Shown piece by piece: positions 1-8,183 of a stretch of DNA of 33,599 nt. The stretch lies in the NCBI RefSeq assembly GCF_014641945.1, contig NZ_BMIJ01000007.1:383748-417346 (forward strand). The letters run 5' to 3'. Source of the stretch: Marinobacterium zhoushanense. Its GTDB lineage: Bacteria; Pseudomonadota; Gammaproteobacteria; Pseudomonadales; Balneatricaceae. The notes under the pieces were generated by a model. The model was not told the DNA's origin and searched no databases. It saw only the letters and a program-made list of their open reading frames with translations. The first letter of the stretch is position 1; each line of letters begins with the position of its first letter. Position numbers and translations under genes: made by a program.

Positions 1-1
1 A

Positions 2-760
2 CTGCTGGCCGATGCCCCGGCCTATGCGCACGGCCTGGCCGAGAACCTGTCACAGCTGATCGTGGAACTGGCCACCGGCTACAGCCACCTGCTGGCCCCG
101 GCCGGCACCACCAGCAAGGATGTCATGCCGCGGGTGGCCGCGCTGCTCGACGTGGGTCAGCTGTCCGAAATCATCAGCGTCGAGTCCGCCGATACCTTCA
201 AGCGCCCGATCTACGCCGGTAACGCCATCGCCACCGTACAGTCGCAGGATGCGATCAAGGTGATCACCGTGCGCGCCTCGGCCTTCGACAAGGCCGCGGC
301 CGAGGGCGGCAGTGCCGCCATCGAAACCCTGAGCCAGACCTGTGACGCCGGCACCTCCGCCTTTGTCGGCGAGGAACTGGTCAAATCCGAGCGTCCGGAG
401 CTGGCCAGCGCCCGCGTCATCATCTCCGGCGGTCGCGGCATGGGCAACGGCGACAACTTCGCCCTGCTCGAGAAAGCGGCCGACAAACTCGGCGCGGCGA
501 TCGGGGCGTCGCGTGCCGCGGTCGATGCCGGCTTCGTCAGCAACGATATGCAGGTGGGCCAGACCGGCAAGATCGTCGCCCCCGAACTCTACATCGCCGT
601 CGGTATCTCCGGCGCGATCCAGCATCTGGCCGGGATGAAGGAGTCCAAGGTGATCGTGGCGATCAACAAGGACGAGGAGGCGCCGATCTTCCAGGTCGCC
701 GACTACGGTCTGGTGGCGGACCTGTTCCAGGCTCTGCCGGAGCTGGAAGCGAAACTTTGA
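2..760 (+). CDS. etfA: Electron transfer flavoprotein subunit alpha (5'-truncated by window edge)
   Basis: The open frame runs from base 2 without a start, so the N-terminus lies outside the window; about 252 residues are visible. EtfA with EtfB forms the soluble FAD heterodimer that passes electrons from acyl-CoA and other dehydrogenases to ETF-ubiquinone oxidoreductase. Seen: the family stretches LADAP.YAH, MPRVAALLD and VESADTF.RPIYAGNAIATVQ, then the C-terminal FAD-binding domain with SGGRGMG, LGAAIGASRAAVDAG, VGQTGK, GISGAIQHLAGM and INKDEEAPIF.VADYG.VAD. The protein ends LPELEAKL at the usual place. etfB would be expected just upstream, which cannot be seen. Nothing looks broken. Confidence 0.96.
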   Translation: MLADAPAYAHGLAENLSQLIVELATGYSHLLAPAGTTSKDVMPRVAALLDVGQLSEIISVESADTFKRPIYAGNAIATVQSQDAIKVITVRASAFDKAAAEGGSAAIETLSQTCDAGTSAFVGEELVKSERPELASARVIISGGRGMGNGDNFALLEKAADKLGAAIGASRAAVDAGFVSNDMQVGQTGKIVAPELYIAVGISGAIQHLAGMKESKVIVAINKDEEAPIFQVADYGLVADLFQALPELEAKL

Positions 761-843
761 TAGCTAACGTTAGTGGCAGGTCAGGGTTGGGCTAAGCGTC
801 GGGTCTAATTCGGCAGCGTGGAGAGCATCGGGAGCGATGTGAG

Positions 844-870
844 TACCGGCCTGAGTTTTTCAGGCCGGTA
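844..870 (+). other. Perfect 11-bp hairpin in the etfA-trpB gap
   Basis: TACCGGCCTGA and TCAGGCCGGTA form an 11-bp perfect stem with a GTTTT loop. No T-tract follows, so it is not a standard terminator. It sits 13 bp upstream of the second hairpin at 884-905, making a tandem hairpin leader before trpB. Confidence 0.5.
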
Positions 871-883
871 TCCCGTTCAATGT

Positions 884-908
884 AAAAGGAGCTGCGGCTC
901 CTTTTGGC
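884..908 (+). terminator. Hairpin with T-tract ahead of trpB (terminator or attenuator-like)
   Basis: AAAAGGAGC pairs perfectly with GCTCCTTTT across a TGCG tetraloop. The right arm ends in four T, giving a weak rho-independent terminator shape. It lies 124 bp after etfA and 120 bp before trpB. It could end etfA transcription or act in the trpB leader; no Trp-rich leader peptide was found. Confidence 0.45.
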
Positions 909-1026
909 TTGCTGACCGCCGAGCGGAGGGCGGAATCGGTTTGTACGTTCGTCGTGGTTGTGCCAAACATGATTTGAAACTATCGTGTTTGTCAGATTTT
1001 TTGTATCAAATAATAAGGCGGTGCAT

Positions 1027-2229
1027 ATGGGTTATCTGAAGCAGTATCCAAACAAGGAAGGTTATTTCGGCGAGTTCGGCGGGGCGTTTCTGCCGCCTCA
1101 GCTCGAGTCCCAGTTTGCCGAGATCAACCGCGCTTACCTGACCCTGGGGCGTTCCGCTGACTTCCTCAATGAGCTGCGTTACATCCGTAAGCACTACCAG
1201 GGTCGGCCGACGCCGGTCTACTACGCGCACAATCTGAGCCGCGAGGTGGGAGCGCATATCTACCTCAAGCGTGAGGATCTGAACCACTCGGGCGCGCACA
1301 AGCTGAACCATTGCATGGCGGAAGCGCTGCTGGCCAAGCATATGGGCAAGACCAAGCTGATCGCCGAGACCGGCGCCGGCCAGCACGGCGTGGCGCTGGC
1401 CACGGCGGCGGCCTATTTCGGCATGGAGTGCGAGATCCATATGGGTGAAATTGACATTGCCAAGGAGTCGCCCAACGTGACCCGCATGAAGCTGCTCGGT
1501 GCCGAGGTGGTGCCGGTGGGGTTCGGCGGCCGCAGTCTGAAGGAGGCGGTGGACTCCGCGTTCCAGTCCTATCTGGGACAGGCCGAGACGGCGCTGTTCG
1601 CCATCGGCTCGGTGGTCGGGCCGCACCCCTTCCCGTTGATGGTACGTGACTTCCAGTCGGTGGTCGGCTTCGAGGCCAAGGATCAGTTCCTGGAGATGGT
1701 CGGCGAACTGCCGGATCAGGTCGGTGCCTGTGTCGGCGGCGGCTCCAACGCCATGGGCCTGTTCAGTGCGTTCCTCGACGATGAAGGGGTTGTCCTGAAC
1801 GGTGTTGAACCGCTGGGCAAGGGCACCAAGCTTGGCGAGCATTCGGCAACCATGACCTTCGGCAAGCCGGGCATGATCCACGGCTTCAAGTGCCTGCTGC
1901 TGACTGACGACGAGGGTAACCCAGCGCCGGTGCACTCGATCGCTTCCGGCCTCGACTATCCGGGGGTTGGTCCCGAGCACTCCTTCCTCAAGACCGAGGG
2001 CAAGGTGAACTACCATGCGGTCAGCGATGACGATACGCTGGATGCGTTCTACAAGCTGTCCCGCATGGAGGGGATCATCCCGGCGCTGGAGAGCGCGCAT
2101 GCGGTGGCCTGGGCGATGAAGCATGGTCGTGAAAACCCGGGGCAGACGATCCTGATCAACCTGTCCGGTCGAGGCGACAAGGATATCGACTACGTAACCG
2201 AAAACTTCGGCTTCGCACCCAAGTCCTGA
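1027..2229 (+). CDS. trpB: Tryptophan synthase beta chain (stand-alone, divergent)
   Basis: A 400-residue PLP-dependent fold-type II enzyme; E. coli TrpB is 397. TrpB condenses indole with serine to tryptophan. Seen: YFGEFGGAF.P near the N-terminus, LKRED, the PLP lysine in HKLN (about Lys92), the catalytic Glu in ETGAGQHGVA (about Glu114), GSVVGPHPFP, MVRDFQSV, the phosphate loop CVGGGSNA, EGIIPALES and the C-terminal LSGRGDKDI. The segment after HKLN reads HCMAEALLAKHMGK, whereas canonical TrpB has NQxxGQALLAKRMGK. There is no trpA next door, so it may be a second copy serving indole salvage or a related beta-replacement reaction. The ATG at 1027 is preceded by AAGGCGG; an in-frame ATG at 985 lacks a ribosome site. 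Confidence 0.9.
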   Translation: MGYLKQYPNKEGYFGEFGGAFLPPQLESQFAEINRAYLTLGRSADFLNELRYIRKHYQGRPTPVYYAHNLSREVGAHIYLKREDLNHSGAHKLNHCMAEALLAKHMGKTKLIAETGAGQHGVALATAAAYFGMECEIHMGEIDIAKESPNVTRMKLLGAEVVPVGFGGRSLKEAVDSAFQSYLGQAETALFAIGSVVGPHPFPLMVRDFQSVVGFEAKDQFLEMVGELPDQVGACVGGGSNAMGLFSAFLDDEGVVLNGVEPLGKGTKLGEHSATMTFGKPGMIHGFKCLLLTDDEGNPAPVHSIASGLDYPGVGPEHSFLKTEGKVNYHAVSDDDTLDAFYKLSRMEGIIPALESAHAVAWAMKHGRENPGQTILINLSGRGDKDIDYVTENFGFAPKS

Positions 2230-2240
2230 TAGCCCTAATG

Positions 2241-2275
2241 AAAAGGGCCCGCGCCATCAGGTGCGGGCTTTTGTG
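2241..2275 (+). terminator. Rho-independent terminator after trpB
   Basis: GCCCGCGCC and GGTGCGGGC form a 9-bp GC-rich stem (one G.T pair) with an ATCA loop at 2247-2268, flanked by AAAA upstream and TTTTGTGTTT downstream, 17 bp after the trpB stop. Confidence 0.88.
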
Positions 2276-2398
2276 TTTAGAGCGTGTAATGTAGGGAGGT
2301 CTAGGCGGCTTTGACCGACCTGTGCCGCGATCCTAGACTCAAACCAGACCGGTCATGAGCGCTTGGCCGGTCATCAATGGATTGGGGGTTGTCAGTCA

Positions 2399-2947
2399 AT
2401 GCTCGGGAACACAGTCGATTCATGGGGCGCGGTGGCCAAGTTATTGCACTGGCTGATGGCAGCGTTGCTCCTGATCCAACTGCTGCTGGGTGCTTTCGCG
2501 CTGATCTGGCCACTTTCACCGACCAAGCTGCAACTGTTCATCTGGCACAAGTCGCTGGGTCTGTTGCTACTGGTGCTGGTGCTCATCCGCCTGGCCTGGC
2601 GCTGGCTGAATCCGGTGCCGCGCCTGCCGTCCTCCGTACCGCCCTGGCAGCGTCTGGCCAGCCAGCTAAGCCATCTGACACTCTATGTCTGCCTGATCGC
2701 CTTACCGATCACCGGTTGGGTCATCAACTCCGCCAGTAACGTACCGCTGAAGGTGTTCTGGCTGTTTCGGTTGCCGAATATCACCGAACCGGACAAGGCA
2801 CTGGAGCAGTTGATGAAGTGGGTGCACGGCGGTTTTGTTATGCTCTTCCTGCTGGTGCTCGTGGTGCATATCGCCGCCGCCTTGCACCACCATTTTGTCA
2901 GGCATGACGAAGTACTTACACGTATGTTACCGGGACGATCCAGATGA
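2399..2947 (+). CDS. Cytochrome b561 family membrane protein
   Basis: 182 residues with four hydrophobic segments (about 20-40, 52-73, 92-111 and 142-168 of the protein). Candidate haem-ligand histidines lie in KLLHW, IWHKSLG, WVHGG and VVHIAAALHHH, as in the bacterial diheme cytochrome b561 (CybB/YceJ) family that moves electrons from the quinol pool across the inner membrane. It is first in an operon with two YceI-type genes; its stop overlaps the next start by four bases (ATGA). E. coli has the same yceJ-yceI pairing. The start was placed at ATG 2399; a TTG at 2363 would add 12 residues of poor fit. Confidence 0.9.
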   Translation: MLGNTVDSWGAVAKLLHWLMAALLLIQLLLGAFALIWPLSPTKLQLFIWHKSLGLLLLVLVLIRLAWRWLNPVPRLPSSVPPWQRLASQLSHLTLYVCLIALPITGWVINSASNVPLKVFWLFRLPNITEPDKALEQLMKWVHGGFVMLFLLVLVVHIAAALHHHFVRHDEVLTRMLPGRSR

Positions 2948-3498
2948 AAATGCTGTGGGGCGCTATTCTGCTGTTCCTCTTCAGTTGGCCGGCGTCGGCC
3001 GCCGACTGGCGCATGGTGCCGGACGCCAGTCGCTTGACGTTCGAGTCCAGCTATCAGGGCGAAGCCGTTCCCGGTCAGTTTCGTCGCTTCCAGGCCGAAC
3101 TGACCCTGGATCCGGACCAGCCTGAAGACGCGACACTGGATGTTGAGGTCGATATCAGCAGTGCCGATATGAGCAGCAGCGAGCTGGACGAGGGTGTTGC
3201 TACCGAGGAGTGGTTCGATGTGGCCCGTTATCCACAAGCCGAGTTTCACAGTCGACAGATCCGTCGGATCGATAGCGAGCACTATGTGGCCACAGGCACA
3301 CTCAACCTTAAGGGCACCCGGCGTGATATCGAACTGCCCTTCCGGTTTAACGCCGACGGTCAGATGGCACAGATGAGCGGTGAGCTGAAGCTGCAGCGCC
3401 TCTGGTTCGATATTGGCAGCGGCGATTGGAGCACGGACGAGCTGTTCGGCTTTGACGTACAGGTTCGGTTCGATGTGCGGTGGCGGCGTGCGCACTAG
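2944..3498 (+). CDS. yceI: YceI family periplasmic protein
   Basis: 184 residues with a clear Sec signal peptide (MKMLWGAILLFLFSWPASAA, cleaved near residue 20). The mature part follows the YceI pattern: W..DP..S.L.F....G..V.G.F..F, then D....ATLDVEVDISS.D, DVARYP.A.F.S and GTLNLKGTRRDIELPF, ending in short alternating strands. The family is a lipocalin-like barrel that binds isoprenoid or quinone-like amphiphiles. The partner here is probably the cytochrome b561 encoded just upstream, with which it is translationally coupled by the ATGA overlap. Confidence 0.93.
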   Translation: MKMLWGAILLFLFSWPASAADWRMVPDASRLTFESSYQGEAVPGQFRRFQAELTLDPDQPEDATLDVEVDISSADMSSSELDEGVATEEWFDVARYPQAEFHSRQIRRIDSEHYVATGTLNLKGTRRDIELPFRFNADGQMAQMSGELKLQRLWFDIGSGDWSTDELFGFDVQVRFDVRWRRAH

Positions 3499-4195
3499 TC
3501 TTGCCCTGGCAGGGCTGATGCTGCTGTCGTTGGCAGGCTGTGCGCCGCAGGTCGAGAGGGGGCCGCTCACCCTGCCGAACCAACCGTCCGACTTTCCCTC
3601 CGAGCTGTACAGGGCTGCTGCCCAGCGTGGACAGCCGGTCTATCGGTTGGATGCCAGCCGCTCGATTGCAGTGATCCGGGTCTACCGCGGTGGGCGTATG
3701 GCCAAGCTCGGCCATGATCATGTAGTGGCGAGCCATCAGGTGCAGGGGTTGATTCTGTGGCAGTCGGATTGGCGGGCGCGCCGTGCGGATCTGTTTGTGC
3801 CTCTGGCCGCGTTGACGGTGGATGAAGCGGAGCTGAGGCGGCAATACAGTCTCACTACCCAGCCCAGCGAGCGGGATATCGAAGGCACTCGCAACAACAT
3901 GCTCAACAAGACCCTGAGGGTAAACGACAATCCGTTCGTGACCCTTCAGCTGCAGCCGCTGTCTGGCGCGTTACCGCAGATGTCGGTGCAGGTCGAGATC
4001 AGCTTGAACGGTGTTACTCGGCGTAAGCAGGTCGAGGTTAAAGTCGAGGAGCTGCAAGGTGCGTTAGGCTTTTCCGGCGCATTCAAGTTAAAGCAGACGG
4101 AGTTCGGTCTCGAGCCTTACAGTCTGCTGGGCGGGTTGCTGCGGGTGGAGGATGAGGTCGATATCGACTTCGATTTGACAGCCGTCAGGCTGTAA
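3488..4195 (+). CDS. YceI-like lipoprotein
   Basis: About 235 residues. From the GTG at 3488 the protein begins with a compact lipoprotein signal, MRTSLALAGLMLLSLAGC, with lipobox LAGC; ATG 3473 is an alternative start five codons earlier. The mature protein carries the YceI-like stretch AKLGHDHVVASHQVQG.I, then LFVPLAALTVDEAE, DIEGTRNNMLNKTLRVNDNPFVTL and a C-terminal beta region. It overlaps the preceding yceI gene by 11 bases in another frame, so the three genes from 2399 form one operon. The function is probably a membrane-tethered lipid or quinone binder related to its neighbour. Confidence 0.85.
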   Translation: MRTSLALAGLMLLSLAGCAPQVERGPLTLPNQPSDFPSELYRAAAQRGQPVYRLDASRSIAVIRVYRGGRMAKLGHDHVVASHQVQGLILWQSDWRARRADLFVPLAALTVDEAELRRQYSLTTQPSERDIEGTRNNMLNKTLRVNDNPFVTLQLQPLSGALPQMSVQVEISLNGVTRRKQVEVKVEELQGALGFSGAFKLKQTEFGLEPYSLLGGLLRVEDEVDIDFDLTAVRL

Positions 4196-4206
4196 CGAGA
4201 CAAAAC

Positions 4207-4232
4207 AAAAAGGGGGCTGATGCCCCCTTTTT
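4207..4232. terminator. Bidirectional terminator between the YceI operon and valS
   Basis: AAAAAGGGGGC and GCCCCCTTTTT are perfectly complementary around a TGAT loop. T-tracts exist on both strands, so it can end both the rightward YceI operon and the leftward valS transcript. Confidence 0.93.
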
Positions 4233-4285
4233 ATTAGCAATGAATCCAGTGATGGATCAGACGCTTTTGGCTCACAAGTACTGGA

Positions 4286-7168
4286 TCAGAGCGCCTCGAT
4301 CTTGGTGTACTGCTCCTTGAGCGTGGCGAACGACTCCTGCGCGGCAGTGATCTTCTCGCGCTCCTTGGCGACTACCTCTTCCGGGGCGTTGGCGACGAAC
4401 TTCTCGTTGGCCAGCTTGCCTTCGACGCGCTTGATCTCGCCGGTCAGACGGTCCAGCTCTTTCTGTAGACGGGCCAGTTCTGCCTCCTTGTCGATCAGGC
4501 CGGCCATCGGTACCAGCACCTCCATCTTGCCGACCAGCTTGGTGATCGACATCGGCGCTTCCTCATCCGCTTCCAGCCACTTGATCTCGCTCAGTTTGGC
4601 CAGCTTGGTCAGGGAGATGTAGCTCTCGCGCAGGCGACGGAAATCCTCGTCGCTGCCGTGCTGCACCAGCACCTCCAGCTCCTTGCCCGGGGCGATGTTC
4701 ATCTCACCGCGGATGTTGCGGATACTGACGATCACCTCCTGCAGCCACTCCACGTCGGCTTCGGCGGTTTCGTCGATCAGCTCCTGAACCGGCTCGGGGT
4801 AGCGCTGCAGCATGATGGTGTCACCCTCCTTGCCGGCCAGCCCCTTGATCTGCTGCCAGATCTCTTCGGTGATGAACGGCATCATCGGGTGGGCCAGACG
4901 CAGGATCGCCTCCAGTACACGCACCAGGGTGCCGCGGGTACCGCGACGCAGGGCGGCCAGCTGCTCTTTCTCTGCATCGGTGCTGCCTTCGGTGGTATCC
5001 CAGAGTACCGGCTTGGACAGCTCCAGGTACCAGTCGCAGTACTGGTTCCAGATGAAGTCGTACAGGCTCTGCGCGGCCAGGTCGAAACGGTACTCGTCCA
5101 GGTGACGGATCACCGTTTGTTCGGTGCGCTGCAAGCTGCTGATGATCCAGCGGTCGGCCAGGGTCAGCAGCACCTCTTCGTTGTTCTGGCCGCAGTCCTG
5201 GCCCTCGGTGTTGCCGAGCACGTAGCGGGCAGCGTTCCAGATCTTGTTACAGAAGTTGCGGTAGCCCTCCAGACGCTTCATATCCCAGTTGATATCGCGA
5301 CCGGTGGAGGCCAGCGCCGCCAGGGTGAAGCGCAGGGCGTCGGTCCCGTGGGCGGCGATCCCCTCCGGGAACTGCTTCTCGGTACGCTTGCCGATCTTCT
5401 CCGCCAGCTGCGGCTGCATCATGTTGCCGCAGCGCTTCTCCAGCAGATCCGGCAGGCTGATACCGTCGATCATATCCAGCGGATCGAGCACGTTGCCCTT
5501 GGACTTGGACATCTTGTCGCCGCTCTCGTCGCGGATCAGGCCGGTAACGTAGACGTTTTTGAACGGTACCTGCGGCTTGCCATCCTCATCCTTCATGAAG
5601 TGCATGGTCATCATGATCATGCGTGCTACCCAGAAGAAGATGATGTCGAAGCCGGTAACCAGGGTATCGGTGGGGTGAAAGGTCTTCAGACGCTCGGTGT
5701 TTTCCGGCCAGCCCAGGGTACCGAAAGTCCACAGCGCGGAGCTGAACCAGGTGTCGAGCACGTCGTCGTCCTGGCGCAGTTCCAGCTCCAGGTCCAGACC
5801 GTACTTCTCGCGCGCCGCTTCCGCCGAGTTGGCGACGTAGACGTTGCCGGCGTCGTCGTAGAATGCCGGGATGCGGTGACCCCACCACAGCTGGCGGGAG
5901 ATACACCAGTCCTGGATGTCGCGCATCCAGGCGAAGTACATGTTCTCGTACTGCTTGGGTACGAACTTGATATCGCCGTTCTCGACCGCTTCGATCGCCG
6001 GCTTGGCCAGGGTTTTGGCATCGCAGAACCACTGGTCGGTCAGCATCGGCTCGATCACCACACCGCCACGGTCGCCGTAGGGCACGGTCATCGCGTTCTC
6101 TTCGATCTTGACCAGCAGGCCGGCTTCTTCGAACGCGGCGACGATCTGACGGCGGGCTTCGAAGCGCTCCAGGCCGCGGAACTGCTGCGGCAGGGTCGGG
6201 TCCAGTTCGCTGTTGACGCTGCCGTCGAAGTTGAATACCTGTGCCTCTTCGCGAATATCCGCGTTCAGTGTCAGCACGTTGACCAGCGGCAGCTGCTGGC
6301 GCTGACCAACCTGGTAGTCGTTGAAGTCGTGGGCCGGGGTGATCTTCACACAGCCGGTGCCCTTCTCCATGTTGGCGTAGTCGTCGGCGACGATGGGGAT
6401 ACGACGCCCCACCAGCGGCAGCTCGACGAACTTGCCGATCAGGTCGTCGTAGCGCTCATCTTCCGGGTTAACGGCCACGCCGGTATCGCCAAGCATGGTC
6501 TCCGGACGGGTGGTACCGACCACGATGTAGTCCAGGCCGTCCTTGGTTTTGACACCGTCGGCCAGCGGGTAGCGCAGGTACCACATCTTGCCTTTGACTT
6601 CGCGGTTCTCCACCTCCAGGTCGGAGATCGCGGTGTGCAGTTTCGGGTCCCAGTTGACCAGGCGCTTGCCGCGGTAGATCAGGCCGTCGTCATAGAGGCG
6701 GATAAACACCTCCTGCACCGCGTGGTAGAAGCCGGAGTCCATGGTGAAGCGCTCGGTGGGCCAGTCCACCGAGTTACCCAGGCGACGCATCTGACCGGTA
6801 ATGGTGCCGCCGGACTCCTCCTTCCACTCCCACACCTTCTCGATGAAGGCGTCGCGGCCCAGGTCGTAGCGGCTCTCGCCGGTTTCGGCGGCCAGTTTGC
6901 GCTCGACCACCATCTGGGTGGCAATACCGGCATGGTCGGTACCCACCTGCCACAGGGTGTTGTTGCCCTGCATGCGGCGGTAGCGGATCAGCGCATCCAT
7001 GATGGTGTGCTGGAAGGCGTGGCCCATGTGCAGGCTGCCGGTGACGTTGGGCGGCGGGATCATGATGCTGTAGGCATCGCCCTCGCCTGATGGGGCGAAG
7101 TAGTTACTCTCTTCCCATTTCTTGTACCAGTTCTGTTCGATCTCGTTGGGCTGGTAGGTCTTGTCCAT
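4286..7168 (-). CDS. valS: Valyl-tRNA synthetase
   Basis: 960 residues, the usual ValS size. It charges tRNA-Val with valine in the cytoplasm. Seen: class I signature PPPNVTGSLHMGHA with HMGH at residues 47-50, the editing (CP1) region with VGTTRPETMLGDT and AVNPEDERY, DVLDTWFSSALWTF, KMSKS at 552-556 (DKMSKSKGNVLDP), the anticodon-binding domain, and a C-terminal charged coiled-coil arm typical of ValS. The start was set at the ATG giving MDKTYQPNEIEQ, which matches E. coli MEKTYNPQDIEQ; an in-frame ATG at 7180 and longer extensions are less likely. In E. coli valS follows holC directly; here holC is 11 kb away. Confidence 0.97.
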   Translation of the reverse strand: MDKTYQPNEIEQNWYKKWEESNYFAPSGEGDAYSIMIPPPNVTGSLHMGHAFQHTIMDALIRYRRMQGNNTLWQVGTDHAGIATQMVVERKLAAETGESRYDLGRDAFIEKVWEWKEESGGTITGQMRRLGNSVDWPTERFTMDSGFYHAVQEVFIRLYDDGLIYRGKRLVNWDPKLHTAISDLEVENREVKGKMWYLRYPLADGVKTKDGLDYIVVGTTRPETMLGDTGVAVNPEDERYDDLIGKFVELPLVGRRIPIVADDYANMEKGTGCVKITPAHDFNDYQVGQRQQLPLVNVLTLNADIREEAQVFNFDGSVNSELDPTLPQQFRGLERFEARRQIVAAFEEAGLLVKIEENAMTVPYGDRGGVVIEPMLTDQWFCDAKTLAKPAIEAVENGDIKFVPKQYENMYFAWMRDIQDWCISRQLWWGHRIPAFYDDAGNVYVANSAEAAREKYGLDLELELRQDDDVLDTWFSSALWTFGTLGWPENTERLKTFHPTDTLVTGFDIIFFWVARMIMMTMHFMKDEDGKPQVPFKNVYVTGLIRDESGDKMSKSKGNVLDPLDMIDGISLPDLLEKRCGNMMQPQLAEKIGKRTEKQFPEGIAAHGTDALRFTLAALASTGRDINWDMKRLEGYRNFCNKIWNAARYVLGNTEGQDCGQNNEEVLLTLADRWIISSLQRTEQTVIRHLDEYRFDLAAQSLYDFIWNQYCDWYLELSKPVLWDTTEGSTDAEKEQLAALRRGTRGTLVRVLEAILRLAHPMMPFITEEIWQQIKGLAGKEGDTIMLQRYPEPVQELIDETAEADVEWLQEVIVSIRNIRGEMNIAPGKELEVLVQHGSDEDFRRLRESYISLTKLAKLSEIKWLEADEEAPMSITKLVGKMEVLVPMAGLIDKEAELARLQKELDRLTGEIKRVEGKLANEKFVANAPEEVVAKEREKITAAQESFATLKEQYTKIEAL

Positions 7169-7291
7169 GCGGTCTGTCATGTCTTGAAATCCGGCAGCGT
7201 GATTGCGCCCGCGGTGAAAGGGGCGCAGGGCGATTCGAAAACCGGACATTATACAGGCTCAGACCGACCGGTTACAGGGCGTGGTGGCCGA

Positions 7292-8044
7292 TCAGCGCGG
7301 CGCCAACTGCTGTTGCCACAGATGCTCCAGCGAGGGCAGGTGGGTGGCGCTGTAGCGGGCGCTGGGCTCGCCGCTGTACCAGGCCCAGAGCTGGTCGCCG
7401 AAGTCGTAGTGCCACCACTCGGAGGGCAGGTTGGTGAAGCCAGCCGAGGTCATCGCCCGGTAGAGAATGCGGCGGTGGTGGCGGGCCATCAGTGCCTGCA
7501 TCGAGTGGTCGGCGTCCTCCGCTTCCAGTGCCGCGGTAAAGGATAGCGGACTGGCCTCGTCGAACAGGGTGCCCATGTCGATCAGCCGGCCATCAGCGTC
7601 GGCCAGGCAGACATCCACTGCACCGCCGGTCAGGTGGGGGCTGGGTGCGTCGATGTCGGTGCTGGGTGGGGAGACCAGCTCCCGGGCCCGTCGCACCAGC
7701 TCCTCCTCGGACATCTCGGGGCTGGCATGCTGCATCAGGTTGAGCAGGGTGTCGTACAGATACTGCTGCACGCTGAATGGGCGCCAGCCATCCAGTACCA
7801 CCAGCTGCAGCCCCTCCGGCAGCGCGCGGGCGGCGTCAAGCAGCCGGTCGAACACCCCTTGGCGCAGGTGGCATTCGGGCACTGCACCGGAGATCCGCTG
7901 ATGGAAATAGGCGGGCCAGGTCAACCACTCCAGGCACAGGCTGGCGGGCTGCAGGCGCTCGCCGCACTCGTGGATCGGTATTGCCTGTAGCCGCGTCCAA
8001 TCGGGCATCGGCAGCGAGGGGATAGCGGGCGGTTCTGTTCGCAT
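7292..8044 (-). CDS. D-alanyl-D-alanine dipeptidase (M15D, VanX/DdpX type)
   Basis: 250 residues. The zinc and catalytic motifs of family M15D are present: DGWRP (Arg88), SPHLTGGAVD giving SxHxxGxxxD (His137, Asp144) and EWWHYDFGD (Glu209, His212). Such enzymes hydrolyse D-Ala-D-Ala and in Gram-negatives serve turnover or salvage of peptidoglycan dipeptide rather than glycopeptide resistance. No N-terminal signal peptide is evident, so a cytoplasmic location is likely, as in VanX. It lies 111 bp upstream of valS on the same strand and diverges from the two-component genes. No van-type ligase or racemase genes are nearby. Confidence 0.88.
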   Translation of the reverse strand: MRTEPPAIPSLPMPDWTRLQAIPIHECGERLQPASLCLEWLTWPAYFHQRISGAVPECHLRQGVFDRLLDAARALPEGLQLVVLDGWRPFSVQQYLYDTLLNLMQHASPEMSEEELVRRARELVSPPSTDIDAPSPHLTGGAVDVCLADADGRLIDMGTLFDEASPLSFTAALEAEDADHSMQALMARHHRRILYRAMTSAGFTNLPSEWWHYDFGDQLWAWYSGEPSARYSATHLPSLEHLWQQQLAPR

Positions 8045-8183
8045 TCAGCGGGTCCATGAGTGTGTTTATTCCTATACCTTAGCGGCATCCGCGTCAGCTT
8101 GGTACAGGGGGGCTTTTGCGTTTATGCCGGGAACTCCTAATCTTTTCACTAAGAGTAAGAGATAGCCTAGTGGGTTTCTGAAC

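Noticed and set aside
818..1039. 73-codon frame before trpB as a leader peptide
   Set aside because: No tryptophan-rich run and it runs through both hairpins into trpB; no ribosome site.
4658..7090. An 810-codon open frame on the plus strand opposite valS
   Set aside because: It is the antisense shadow of valS in GC-rich DNA; the product is low-complexity (H, V, D, Q-rich) and valS is a clear full-length enzyme.
7292..8044. Vancomycin resistance determinant
   Set aside because: The VanX-type motifs are clear, but no vanH/vanA or regulator genes accompany it and Gram-negatives use such enzymes in wall turnover.
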